This document shows, piece after piece, positions 1-8,141 of a DNA stretch of 64,000 bases. The position numbers and the translations under genes were made by a program. This stretch comes from Actinoallomurus iriomotensis. Its GTDB lineage: Bacteria > Actinomycetota > Actinomycetes > Streptosporangiales > Streptosporangiaceae. Under the pieces are notes generated by a model. That model saw only the letters and a list, made by a program, of their open reading frames with translations. It was not told the DNA's origin and ran no database searches. The stretch covers positions 281,957-345,956 of the forward strand of contig NZ_BSTJ01000007.1 of NCBI RefSeq assembly GCF_030269445.1, written 5' to 3'. Numbering within the stretch: the first letter of the stretch is position 1; each line of letters opens with the position of its first letter.

Positions 1-351
1 CATGAGCTGGAGGCCACGGCAGATGCCGAGGATCGGCAGCCGCAGCGCGAGCGCCTCCCGCAGCAGGGCCAGCTCGGCGGCGTCGCGGACGGCGTTGACC
101 GGCCCGCTCGCCCGATGCGGGACCGCGCCGTACCGCGCCGGGTCGACGTCACCGCCGCCGACGAGCAGCAGCCCGTCGAGACGCGACAGCACGCCGTCGA
201 CGCCGGGCAGGGCCGGCAGGACCACCGGCGTCCCACCGGCGGCGAGAACCTTGTCGAGATAACGCTGGGGCACGACGCTGGCGGGCATGTCCCACGCCGC
301 CCAGCGGGCCCGTTCGGCGTAGGCGCTCACGCCGATCACAGGTCTTGTCAC
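1..351 (-). CDS. Gamma-glutamyl hydrolase, peptidase C26 (partial, 3' end outside window)
   Basis: Class I glutamine-amidotransferase-like hydrolase that would release glutamate from gamma-glutamylated products (PuuD role). The visible 117 residues start at GTG (349-351) with VTRPVIGVSAYAE, contain the VGGGDVDP strand (about residues 64-71) and the nucleophile elbow ILGICRGLQ with Cys111. The C-terminal His-Glu half lies beyond position 1. It lies 27 bp downstream of a full-length paralogue (379-1131) in which the catalytic Cys is also residue 111, so the two are a tandem duplication at the end of the same minus-strand operon. Family is clear; substrate is inferred from neighbours. Confidence 0.88.
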   Translation of the reverse strand, partial: MTRPVIGVSAYAERARWAAWDMPASVVPQRYLDKVLAAGGTPVVLPALPGVDGVLSRLDGLLLVGGGDVDPARYGAVPHRASGPVNAVRDAAELALLREALALRLPILGICRGLQLM

Positions 352-378
352 GGCAAACGATGAAAGCGTGACGCGACG

Positions 379-1131
379 TCACGCCCCACCGACCTGGAAT
401 TCGCCTGGTCGCGATTTGACCTGTCGCTGACCGGGCCGGCCGTCCGCCGCCGCGACCAGGGCACGGAACAGCGACGGGTCCGCGTCGACCTCCGGATGCC
501 ACTGGACGCCCAGCGTGAACGGGCGGTCGCCGGCCTCGGCGGCCTCGACCAGGCCGTCGTCGGACCACGCGGTCGCGGTCAGCCCCGCCCCGAGCCGGTC
601 GATCGCCTGGTGGTGGTAGTGCGACACCGTGACCGTCTCCGCGCCGAGCGCCGCGGCCAGCCGCGTGCCCGGCGCGACCTTCACCGGGAACCGGCTGTAG
701 ATCCCGGGGCTCCGCGAGTGCCGGACGTCGCCGCCCACGTCCGGCACGTGCTGGTGGAGCGTGCCGCCCAGGGCGACGTTGAGCACCTGGAGGCCACGGC
801 AGACGCCGAGGAAGGGCAGGCCGAGCTCCAGCGCGCCGCGCACGAGGGCGAGCTCCGCCTCGTCCCGGAAGTCGCGGACGTGACCGGTCCGCTCGTGCGG
901 CGCCGCGCCGTACGACGCGGGGTTCAGGTCGCCGCCGCCGGACAGCACGAGCGCGTCGAGGCGCGGCAGCACCGAGGACGGGTCGCCGGCCGGCGGCAGC
1001 AGCACGGGCTGCCCACCGGTCTGGACGATCTGCTCGACGTACGCGTGCGGCAGCAGCGTCGCCGTCGTCTCCCAGACCGTGAACCGCGCCGGCTCCACGT
1101 ACGACGTCACCCCGATGACCGGCGGGGTCAC
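379..1131 (-). CDS. Gamma-glutamyl-gamma-aminobutyrate hydrolase family protein (peptidase C26)
   Basis: Complete 250-residue C26 hydrolase. Seen: LSGGGDLNP (63-71), nucleophile FLGVCRGLQ with Cys111, and QWHPEVD with His212 and Glu214 completing the triad. Known for the family: PuuD-type enzymes cleave gamma-glutamyl-GABA or similar amides in the cytoplasm. The GTG start at 1131 overlaps the upstream SDR stop by 4 bp (GTGA), which fixes the start; a longer open frame running to 1587 only shadows the SDR. Last step of the gamma-glutamylation pathway encoded by this operon. The true substrate could be a gamma-glutamyl amino acid from putrescine, another amine or ethanolamine. Confidence 0.9.
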   Translation of the reverse strand: MTPPVIGVTSYVEPARFTVWETTATLLPHAYVEQIVQTGGQPVLLPPAGDPSSVLPRLDALVLSGGGDLNPASYGAAPHERTGHVRDFRDEAELALVRGALELGLPFLGVCRGLQVLNVALGGTLHQHVPDVGGDVRHSRSPGIYSRFPVKVAPGTRLAAALGAETVTVSHYHHQAIDRLGAGLTATAWSDDGLVEAAEAGDRPFTLGVQWHPEVDADPSLFRALVAAADGRPGQRQVKSRPGEFQVGGA

Positions 1132-1895
1132 GAGAGCGGAGTGACGTACGCGCCGGAGATCCCGCCGTCCACCAGGAACTCCGAGGCCGTGACGAACGAG
1201 GCGTCGTCGCTGGCCAGGAACGCCACGGCCGCCGCGATCTCGCTCGCCTCGGCGAACCGGCCGACCGGGATGTGCACCAGCCGCCTGGCCGCGCGCTCGG
1301 GGTCCTTGGCGAACAGCTCCTGGAGCAGCGGGGTGTTCACCGGTCCCGGGCACAGGGCGTTGACCCGGATGCCCTCGCGGGCGAACTGCACGCCCAGCTC
1401 CCGCGACATCGCCAGCACGCCGCCCTTGGAGGCGGTGTAGGAGATCTGCGAGGTCGCCGCGCCCATGACCGCCACGAACGACGCCGTGTTGATGATCGAG
1501 CCGCGTCCCTGCTCGCGCATGTACGGGATGACGTGCTTGCAGCACAGGTACACGCTGGTCAGGTTGACCTCCTGCACGCGGCGCCACGCGTCGATGCCGG
1601 TCGTCAGGATCGAGTCGTCGTCGGGCGGGGAGATCCCGGCGTTATTGAAGGCGATGTCCACCGAGCCGTAGGCGTTCTTGGCGAAGGCGTACATCCCGCG
1701 CACGTCCTCCTCGCTGGTGACGTCCGCGCGGACGAACAGCCCGCCGACCTCCTCCGCGACGTTCTTGCCGGTCGTCTCGTCCACGTCGGCGATGACGACT
1801 CTGGCGCCCTCCTCGGCGAATCGCCGTACGGTCGCCAGGCCGATGCCGCTGGCACCGCCGGTGACGACCGCGACGCGGTCCTGCAGACGCTGCAT
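1128..1895 (-). CDS. SDR family NAD(P)-dependent oxidoreductase
   Basis: Classical short-chain dehydrogenase, 255 residues. Seen: cofactor loop TGGASGIG (12-19), NNAG, and the active-site YxxxK in SYTASKGG, then the PGPVNTP segment usual in classical SDRs. The ATG at 1895 has GGAGG four bases upstream (GGAGGATCA). It sits between the aldehyde dehydrogenase (28 bp gap) and the C26 hydrolase (4-bp overlap), so it is cotranscribed with the amine pathway. A role in oxidising a hydroxyl intermediate, for example one from an ethanolamine-type substrate, is an inference; putrescine pathways do not need an SDR. Substrate unknown. Confidence 0.85.
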   Translation of the reverse strand: MQRLQDRVAVVTGGASGIGLATVRRFAEEGARVVIADVDETTGKNVAEEVGGLFVRADVTSEEDVRGMYAFAKNAYGSVDIAFNNAGISPPDDDSILTTGIDAWRRVQEVNLTSVYLCCKHVIPYMREQGRGSIINTASFVAVMGAATSQISYTASKGGVLAMSRELGVQFAREGIRVNALCPGPVNTPLLQELFAKDPERAARRLVHIPVGRFAEASEIAAAVAFLASDDASFVTASEFLVDGGISGAYVTPLS

Positions 1896-1923
1896 TGATC
1901 CTCCGCTCCCGGGAGACCGGCCG

Positions 1924-3270
1924 TCAGCCGGTCGCGATGAAGACGTTCTTGGTCTCGGTGAAGGCGTCCAGGGCGTCCGGGCCCAGCTCACGGCCGAACC
2001 CGGACTGCTTGAAGCCGCCGAACGGGGTCCAGTAGCGGACCGCCGAGTGGGAGTTGACGGACAGGTTGCCCGCCTCGACGGCACGCGCGACGCGCAGCGC
2101 CCGGCCGACGTCACGGGTCCACAGCGAGCCCGCCAGCCCGTACACCGTGTCGTTCGCGATCCGTACGGCGTCGGCCTCGTCCTCGAAGGGCCGCACGCTC
2201 ACCACCGGACCGAAGATCTCCTCGTCCCAGGCGCGGCCCGTCCCGGTCAGCACGGTCGGCGGGAACCAGAACCCCGGCCCGTCCGGGCAGCTCCCGCGGA
2301 AGGCGACGCCGTCACCGGTGAAACCGCGCACCTTCTCCCGGTGCGCCGCGCTGATCAGCGGTCCCACTTCGGTGTCCTCGGTGCGCGGGTCGCCGACGCG
2401 CACGCCGCGTACGGCCGGTTCCAGAAGTTCCATGAACCGGTCGTACACGCTGCGCTCCACGAGCACGCGCGAGCGGGCGCAGCAGTCCTGCCCCGCGTTG
2501 TCGAAGACGGCGTACGGCGCCGTGGCGGCGGCCCGCTCCAGGTCGGCGTCGGCGAAGACGATGTTGGCGCTCTTGCCGCCCAGCTCCAGCGTGAGCCGTT
2601 TCACCTGGTCCGCGCATGACCGCATGATCTCCTTGCCCACGCGGGTCGAGCCGGTGAAGACGACCTTCCGGACGTCCGGGTGCGCGACGAGCCGCCGTCC
2701 CGCGACCGGCCCCTCACCCGGCACCACCTGGAGCACGCCCTCGGGCAGCCCGGCCTCCAGGGCGAGCTCGCCGATGCGGCGCGCGGTCAGCGGCGTCGCC
2801 TCCGCGGGCTTGACGACCACGGTGTTCCCGGCGGCGAGCGCCGGGGCCATGCCCCAGCCCATGACCGGCATCGGGAAGTTCCACGGCACGATGAGGCCGA
2901 CCACGCCGAGCGGCTCGCGGAACGTCACGTCCAGCCCGCCCGGCACGGGGATCTGCCGGCCGAACAGCCGCTCCGGCGCGCCCGCGTAGTAGTCGAGCAC
3001 GTCGCGGACGTTCCCGGCCTCCCAGCGTGCCTGGCCGATCGGGTGCCCGGCCTCGGCCACCTCCAGGTCCGCCAGCTCCTCGACGTGCTCGTCGACGGTA
3101 CGTGCGAAGGCGCGCAGCAGCCGGGCACGGTCGCCGGGCGCGACGTTCCGCCAGGTGGCGTACGCCTCGCGGGCGCGCGCGACCGCGGCGTCGACCTCCT
3201 CGGCGCCCGCCATCGGCACGGCCGCGACGACCTCCTCGGTCGCCGGATTGATCACTTTGAAGTCGGCCAC
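1924..3270 (-). CDS. Aldehyde dehydrogenase (gamma-glutamyl-aminoaldehyde type)
   Basis: NAD(P)-dependent aldehyde dehydrogenase, 448 residues, slightly shorter than the usual 470-500. Seen: VPWNFP with oxyanion Asn131, FTGSTRVG (205-212), general base Glu229 in LELGGKS, nucleophile Cys263 in GQDCC, and EEIFGPV near the C-terminus. The GTG start at 3270 is preceded by a G-rich Shine-Dalgarno (GGGGGGATC). It follows the glutamine-synthetase-like gene by 13 bp. By analogy with PuuC, it would oxidise a gamma-glutamyl aminoaldehyde to the acid that the C26 hydrolase then cleaves. Specificity is inferred from context. Confidence 0.88.
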   Translation of the reverse strand: MADFKVINPATEEVVAAVPMAGAEEVDAAVARAREAYATWRNVAPGDRARLLRAFARTVDEHVEELADLEVAEAGHPIGQARWEAGNVRDVLDYYAGAPERLFGRQIPVPGGLDVTFREPLGVVGLIVPWNFPMPVMGWGMAPALAAGNTVVVKPAEATPLTARRIGELALEAGLPEGVLQVVPGEGPVAGRRLVAHPDVRKVVFTGSTRVGKEIMRSCADQVKRLTLELGGKSANIVFADADLERAAATAPYAVFDNAGQDCCARSRVLVERSVYDRFMELLEPAVRGVRVGDPRTEDTEVGPLISAAHREKVRGFTGDGVAFRGSCPDGPGFWFPPTVLTGTGRAWDEEIFGPVVSVRPFEDEADAVRIANDTVYGLAGSLWTRDVGRALRVARAVEAGNLSVNSHSAVRYWTPFGGFKQSGFGRELGPDALDAFTETKNVFIATG

Positions 3271-3283
3271 GCGATCCCCCCGG

Positions 3284-4708
3284 TCAGGTGCGCTCGAAGT
3301 TGCGGAACAGCTCCCAGTCGGTCACCGCGCGGTCGTAGGCGGCCAGTTCGACGTTCGCGTTGTTGGCGTAGTGGTCCACGACCTCGTCGCCGAACGCCGC
3401 GCGGGCCAGGTCGCTGTCGGTCCAGTCGGCGGCGGCCTCGCGCAGCGTGGCGCGCACCTGGGCGGCGCCGGAGGTGTAGGCGTTGCCCTCGTAGGCCTCT
3501 TCCAGCGGCAGCTCGTTCTCGATGCCGTGCAGACCGGCCGCGATCAGCGCGGACACGGCGAGGTAGGGGTTCACGTCGCCGCCGGGCACGCGGTTCTCCA
3601 CGCGCAGGGACGGTCCGGAGTGCCCGACGAGGCGCAGCGCGCAGGTGCGGTTGTCGCGCCCCCACTTGATCGCGGTCGGCGCGAACGAGCCCGGCGCGTA
3701 CCGCTTGTAGGAGTTGACGTTCGGGGCGTACAGGAGCGTGAAGTCGCGCATGCAGGCGAGCTGCCCGGCGATGAAGTGCGCACCGATCTCCGACAGGCCG
3801 TGCGGGCCGTCGCCGGCCATGATCGGGGTGCCGTCCCGGTCCCGCAGCGAGATGTGGATGTGGCAGGAGTTGCCCTCCCGCTCGTTCGGCTTGGCCATGA
3901 AGGTGATCGAGCTGCCCTCCTGGGCCGCGATCTCCTTCGCGCCGGTCTTGTAGAGCACGTGGTTGTCGCAGGTGCTGAGCGCGTCGGCGTACCGGAAGGC
4001 GATCTCGTGCTGGCCGAGGTTGCACTCGCCCTTGGCCGACTCGACGTACATCCCGGCGCCGTCCATGGCGTTACGAATGCGGCGCAGCAGCGGCTCGACG
4101 CGCGACGTGCCCATGATCGAGTAGTCGACGTTGTACTGGTTCGCCGGGGTCAGGCCGTGGTAGCGCCGGTTCCAGGCCTCCTCGTAGGTGTCCTGGAAGA
4201 CCAGGAACTCCAGCTCCGTGCCGACGTACGCGCCCCAGCCGCGCTCGGCGAGCCGGGCCAGCTGGCGGCGGAGGATCTGCCGGGGCGACGCGACGACGTC
4301 GGTGCCGTCCCGTTCTTCACCCCCGTGGCTACGCCCCTCCGCCCCCCAGGCGAGATCGGCGAAGACCAGGGCGGAGCCGGGGTGCCAGGGCAGCCAGCGC
4401 AGCGTGGGCATGTCCGGGCGCATGACGAAGTCGCCGTAGCCGCGCTCCCACGAGGACATGGCGTACCCGTCGACCGTGTTCATGTCGACGTCCACCGCGA
4501 GCAGGTAGTTGCACCCCTCCGAACCGTGCGCGACCACCTCCTCCAGGAAGTACCGGGCGGACAGGCGTTTGCCCTGCAGCCGTCCCTGCATGTCGGTGAC
4601 GACGATGAGGACCGTGTCGATCCGGTCCGCCTCCACCTCGACCCAGAGTTGTTCCAGCGTGAGCAGACCTCGGTTCGGCACGATGGCGCCCTTCGGGGGA
4701 GAGGCCAT
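3284..4708 (-). CDS. Glutamine synthetase-like gamma-glutamyl-amine ligase
   Basis: ATP-dependent ligase of the GlnA fold, 474 residues from ATG 4708. Seen: GTELEFLVF (metal-binding Glu), NEREGNSCHIH, and the glutamate/ATP block NSYKRYAPGSFAPT followed by RDNRTCALRL. Known: actinomycete GlnA3/GlnA4-type paralogues join glutamate to polyamines or ethanolamine rather than ammonia. The company of an aldehyde dehydrogenase, SDR and C26 hydrolases marks this as such a catabolic ligase, not the housekeeping enzyme. First gene of the minus-strand operon. A TTG 15 bp upstream is an alternative start; neither has a good Shine-Dalgarno. Polyamine versus ethanolamine cannot be decided from sequence. Confidence 0.87.
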   Translation of the reverse strand: MASPPKGAIVPNRGLLTLEQLWVEVEADRIDTVLIVVTDMQGRLQGKRLSARYFLEEVVAHGSEGCNYLLAVDVDMNTVDGYAMSSWERGYGDFVMRPDMPTLRWLPWHPGSALVFADLAWGAEGRSHGGEERDGTDVVASPRQILRRQLARLAERGWGAYVGTELEFLVFQDTYEEAWNRRYHGLTPANQYNVDYSIMGTSRVEPLLRRIRNAMDGAGMYVESAKGECNLGQHEIAFRYADALSTCDNHVLYKTGAKEIAAQEGSSITFMAKPNEREGNSCHIHISLRDRDGTPIMAGDGPHGLSEIGAHFIAGQLACMRDFTLLYAPNVNSYKRYAPGSFAPTAIKWGRDNRTCALRLVGHSGPSLRVENRVPGGDVNPYLAVSALIAAGLHGIENELPLEEAYEGNAYTSGAAQVRATLREAAADWTDSDLARAAFGDEVVDHYANNANVELAAYDRAVTDWELFRNFERT

Positions 4709-4744
4709 TGCTTGAAAGGCCAATGGTGTTATTTGTGACCATTG
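4705..4744. promoter_or_regulatory. Cluster of alternating CCATTG half-sites at the ligase start
   Basis: Three half-sites in alternating orientation: CCATTG (4705-4710), CAATGG (4721-4726) and CCATTG (4739-4744). CAATGGT (4721-4727) and ACCATTG (4738-4744) form perfect 7-bp arms around a 10-bp spacer. The word CCAATGG recurs at 5528-5534 just before the plus-strand permease. This could be the operator of the FadR-type regulator at 7314-8045, but that link is inferred. Confidence 0.4.
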
Positions 4745-4780
4745 AGAGCCCTGAGCCGTGGCCGTGTCAAGACTCGCGCG

Positions 4781-5398
4781 TCAGGTACTGCGCGGTTTGT
4801 CCCAGGTCAGGGAGTAGCGCCAGAGGAGATGCCGCCGGAACCGGCAGCCCGGCAGCAGGCGCTGCGCGTCGCGGCGGATCTCGCCCCAGCTCATGGCCGG
4901 ATCCTTCATCGGCAGCCCGTCCGGCTGGGTCTTGCCGCCGTTGCGGCGCCGGTGCCAGGAGGCGGCCGGGACGCCGGCGCCGCTCAGGATCCAGTCGAGC
5001 GGCGTCCCGTTGCGGGCGAGCCCGACGATCACTGCCCGGCCGCCCGGAGCGAGCAGGCGCTCGACCGCCGCGAGCGCCGGCGCGAAGTCGACGTGGTGGA
5101 TGACCGCGACGGCGCTGACGAAGTCGAACCGGCCCTCGCCGAGCGGCTCGCGCTCGTGGTGCAGGAAGTCCGCCTCGGCGAACGTCACGTTGTCCAGGCC
5201 CTTACCGCGTTCGCGGGCCAGCCGGACCATCTCCGCCGAGACGTCCACGCCGACGACCGTGTCGCTCCGCCGCGCCAGCCGCCGGGCCAGCAACCCGTCG
5301 CCGCAGCCGATGTCGAGCGCGGCGTCGCAGCCCTCGGGAACCGCGCGGAGTACGAGCGGGTGGTAGTGCACGTTGTGGTTCCAGTACTCCTCCGCCAT
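4781..5398 (-). CDS. Class I SAM-dependent methyltransferase
   Basis: Small-molecule methyltransferase of 205 residues. Seen: motif I LDIGCGDG (28-35), acidic end of strand 2 in VVGVDVS, and motif III-IV ADFLHHE and FDFVSAVAVIHHVD. The fold matches Methyltransf_11/25-type enzymes acting on soluble small molecules. ATG at 5398 has AGGGTG upstream. It lies between the ligase operon and the permease on the minus strand, with a 72-bp gap before the ligase start, so it may precede the operon or be independent. Substrate not predictable. Confidence 0.82.
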   Translation of the reverse strand: MAEEYWNHNVHYHPLVLRAVPEGCDAALDIGCGDGLLARRLARRSDTVVGVDVSAEMVRLARERGKGLDNVTFAEADFLHHEREPLGEGRFDFVSAVAVIHHVDFAPALAAVERLLAPGGRAVIVGLARNGTPLDWILSGAGVPAASWHRRRNGGKTQPDGLPMKDPAMSWGEIRRDAQRLLPGCRFRRHLLWRYSLTWDKPRST

Positions 5399-5575
5399 CG
5401 GCGCACCCTATCGAGGGGGCGTCCGCCCATCCGGGACCGAACAAAATTCGGGCACCCTCTTGACGCGATCTTCGGTCGCTCGCAGACTTCCGGAACAACA
5501 TCAGGCCGCTGGACTGCCCTTGTGTTTCCAATGGGTTAAGGACAGGCCATGGTCACGAGCCTCGAGGAGGCACTG

Positions 5576-7132
5576 ATGGCCACCCACCTCGATGACGACG
5601 CCAAGAGACTTGCCGAGCTCGGCTACACACAGGAGCTGGAACGCTCCTGGAGCGGCTTCTCCAACTTCGCGATCTCCTTCTCGATCATCTCCATCCTGTC
5701 CGGCTGCTTCACCACCTTCGGGCAGGCGTGGAACAACGGCGGGCCGGTCGCCATCACCTGGGGCTGGCCGTTCATCTCGGCGTTCATCCTGATCATCGGC
5801 TTCTGCATGTCCGAGCTGGTCTCGGCCTATCCCACGGCCGGCGGCATCTACTGGTGGGCGGCGACCATGGGCCGGCCCGTGCACGGCTGGTTCACCGGCT
5901 GGCTCAACCTCATCGGCCTGGTCGCGGTGACCGCCTCCGTCGACTACGGCTGCGCGACCTTCCTCAACGTGCTCCTCGGCATGCTGCACAAGGGCTGGGA
6001 CGGCGGCCTGAGCTTCGTCTTCCTGCTGTTCCTGATCGTCCTGGTGCTGCACGCGCTGATCAACATCTTCGGGCACCACCTCGTGGCGGTCCTGCAGAAC
6101 GTCTCCGTGTGGTGGCACGTGTTCGGCGTCGCGGCGATCGTGCTGATCCTGGTCTTCGGCCCGGACTCACACCAGAGCCTGTCGTTCGTCCTCGGCCACC
6201 GGATCAACAACTCCGGGTTCTCGAACGGCATGTACTGGTTCTACGTGCTGCCGCTCGGCTTCCTGCTGACCCAGTACACGATCACCGGTTTCGACGCGTG
6301 CGCGCACGTCTCGGAGGAGACCCGCGGCGCGGCGCTCACCGCCGCGAAGGGCCTGTGGCGCTCCATCGCCTACTCCGCGGTCGGCGGCTGGATCCTGCTG
6401 CTGTCGTTCCTGTTCGCCGCGACGGACGTCAAGGGCATCGACGCCCAGGAGGGCGCGGTCACGGCCATCTTCACCACCGCGCTCAGCCCGGCCCTGGCCA
6501 AGGTCGTCGTCGCGATCTCGGTGGTCGGCCAGTTCTACTGCGGCATGAGCTGTGTCACGAGCATGTCCCGTATGACGTGGGCGTTCTCCCGCGACCGCGG
6601 CGTCCCCGGCTGGCGGCTGTGGTCGAAGGTCGACCGCAACCGCACTCCGGTGAACGCGATCGTCATGGGCTGCGTGGCGGCGCTCGTGCTCACCCTGCCG
6701 GCGCTGTACAAGAGCCCGACCGGCACGCCCGTCGCCTTCTACGCGGTCGTGTCGATCGCGGTGATCGGCCTGTACCTGGCCTTCCTCATCCCGATCTACC
6801 TGCGCCTGCGGATGGGTGACCGGTTCCGGCCGGGACCGTGGACGCTGGGGTCGAAGTACCGGGTGCTCGGCTGGATCGCCGTCATCGAGATCATCGTGAT
6901 CTCGATCTACTTCATCATGCCGCTCGCGCCGGCCGGCGTGCCCGGCGACAAGGCCTGGAGCTGGAGCGCGGTGAACTACGCGCCGATCGCGCTCGGCGCC
7001 GTACTGCTGCTGGTCGGCGGCTGGTGGGGGCTCTCGGCCAGGAACTGGTTCACCGGCCCGCGCCGTACGGTCGACGGCGTCGCGGAGTCCCTCGAACCGG
7101 GCGACCTGGACGCGGGCCCCGCGACCGCCTGA
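5576..7132 (+). CDS. APC superfamily amine/amino acid permease
   Basis: Cytoplasmic-membrane transporter of 518 residues with about 12 hydrophobic segments. Seen: N-terminal cytoplasmic stretch ending ELERSWSGFSNFAISFS, the TM1 region SIISILSGCFTTFG, and YPTAGGIYWWAA in TM3, features of the GABA/choline/polyamine permease branch of APC (PF13520). I chose ATG 5576 over ATG 5549 because GAGGAGG ends 5 bases before it. Divergent from the gamma-glutamylation operon and followed by a strong hairpin and the FadR regulator, so it most likely imports that pathway's amine substrate. Confidence 0.88.
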   Translation: MATHLDDDAKRLAELGYTQELERSWSGFSNFAISFSIISILSGCFTTFGQAWNNGGPVAITWGWPFISAFILIIGFCMSELVSAYPTAGGIYWWAATMGRPVHGWFTGWLNLIGLVAVTASVDYGCATFLNVLLGMLHKGWDGGLSFVFLLFLIVLVLHALINIFGHHLVAVLQNVSVWWHVFGVAAIVLILVFGPDSHQSLSFVLGHRINNSGFSNGMYWFYVLPLGFLLTQYTITGFDACAHVSEETRGAALTAAKGLWRSIAYSAVGGWILLLSFLFAATDVKGIDAQEGAVTAIFTTALSPALAKVVVAISVVGQFYCGMSCVTSMSRMTWAFSRDRGVPGWRLWSKVDRNRTPVNAIVMGCVAALVLTLPALYKSPTGTPVAFYAVVSIAVIGLYLAFLIPIYLRLRMGDRFRPGPWTLGSKYRVLGWIAVIEIIVISIYFIMPLAPAGVPGDKAWSWSAVNYAPIALGAVLLLVGGWWGLSARNWFTGPRRTVDGVAESLEPGDLDAGPATA

Positions 7133-7146
7133 CCGGCCGTGGGCGG

Positions 7147-7182
7147 CGTCACGGCCGGCTCGAAGCCCGGCCGGCCGTGACG
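7147..7182 (+). terminator. Rho-independent-type hairpin after the permease
   Basis: Perfect 12-bp arms CGTCACGGCCGG (7147-7158) and CCGGCCGTGACG (7171-7182) with a 12-base loop, 14 bp past the permease stop. No U-tract, as is common for actinomycete terminators. Confidence 0.7.
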
Positions 7183-7293
7183 CGGGCGACGAAGCCCCTC
7201 GGTGCACGCGGACTCCGGATCACGGACTCGCCTCATGGCGGCCATGGTCCCAGCCCGGTTCCGGGCCGCCCACGGCTCGCTACGCTGAGCCGC

Positions 7294-7317
7294 ATGAGCG
7301 AAGGCGGCCCGCGTTGA
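7294..7317 (+). other. Possible 7-codon leader ORF before the FadR-type gene
   Basis: ATG 7294 opens a seven-codon frame (MSEGGPR) whose TGA (7315-7317) overlaps the TTG start of the regulator. TACGCT (7281-7286), a TAnnnT-type -10, lies 7 bases before the ATG, so a leaderless transcript beginning at this ATG with coupled re-initiation on TTG is conceivable. It may equally be chance. Confidence 0.3.
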
Positions 7318-8045
7318 GCGACCGGCCGGCCGACGTCACGACCTCGGCGGTCTTCCGCCCGGTGCGCGAGGGGAACGCCTTCGAGGAGACCGTGGAGCGG
7401 CTCCTCCAGGCCGTCAAGCTCGGCGTGGTCGGTCTCGGCGAGCGGCTGCCGCCCGAACGCGAACTCGCCCCCCGGCTCGGGATCAGCCGGGTGACGCTTC
7501 GCGAGGCGATCCGCGCGCTCCAGCATGAGGGGTACGTCGAGTCGCGGCGCGGGCGCTTCGGCGGCACGTTCGTCACGTACCGGCCGCCCGAGCCGCGCAG
7601 GGGCGACCTCGAACGCGTCGCCGCCGGCATGGGCGACCGGCTCAACGACGCTCTGGTGTTCCGCATGGCGGTCGAGACCGGCGCGGCGCAGGCGCTGGCC
7701 GCGCGGCGGCTCGGCGACGAGCAGGTCGCCCGGCTGCGGCAGTGCCTGCGCGAGACCGACACCGCGGCGCCCGCCGACTACCGGCGGCTCGACACACGCT
7801 TCCACCTGACCATCGGCGAGCTGACCGGCTCACCGACGCTGGCCGCCGCGTGCGCCGACGCGCGCATGAGGCTCAACGACCTGCTGGGCGCGATCCCCGT
7901 GCTCCGGCGCAACATCGAGCACGCCGCGGTCCAGCATGCCGCCATCGTCGACGCCATTCTGGCCGGTGACCAGGACGCCGCGCGCCGGGCCGTGGCCGAA
8001 CATCTTGAAGGCACCGCGGCACTACTGCGCGGCTTCCTGACATGA
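7314..8045 (+). CDS. FadR subfamily (GntR) transcriptional regulator
   Basis: Winged-helix repressor of 243 residues from TTG 7314. Seen: HTH region LPPERELAPRLGISRVTLRE (about 45-64) followed by the wing ending RGRFGGTFV, then an all-helical FCD ligand domain with metal-site-like spacing (FRMAVETG, DTRFHLTIG, QHAAIVDAILAGD). Known: FCD regulators respond to small carboxylates or related metabolites. Convergence of position with the permease and ligase operon makes it their likely regulator. The start is uncertain: TTG has only AAGG well upstream, and a GTC codon begins the conserved part. Confidence 0.85.
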   Translation: MSDRPADVTTSAVFRPVREGNAFEETVERLLQAVKLGVVGLGERLPPERELAPRLGISRVTLREAIRALQHEGYVESRRGRFGGTFVTYRPPEPRRGDLERVAAGMGDRLNDALVFRMAVETGAAQALAARRLGDEQVARLRQCLRETDTAAPADYRRLDTRFHLTIGELTGSPTLAAACADARMRLNDLLGAIPVLRRNIEHAAVQHAAIVDAILAGDQDAARRAVAEHLEGTAALLRGFLT

Positions 8046-8141
8046 GTTTGCCTTCACGGCATACGCTTGTCCGACTGAGGCATCGTTCGTCGGCTCGCCG
8101 CCGTTCGGGGCGCCTCCGGCACGACTGATGTGGAGCATTGA

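Noticed and set aside
379-1587. Longer 402-residue frame for the second C26 hydrolase
   Set aside because: The extra N-terminus shadows the SDR gene; GTG 1131 overlaps the SDR stop (GTGA) and matches the family start.
3155-4738. 527-residue plus-strand frame
   Set aside because: Antisense to the ligase and aldehyde dehydrogenase genes; G+C-driven open frame.
5549-5575. ATG 5549 as the permease start
   Set aside because: ATG 5576 has GAGGAGG at 5 bases and matches the usual N-terminal length; the upstream codons add no conserved sequence.
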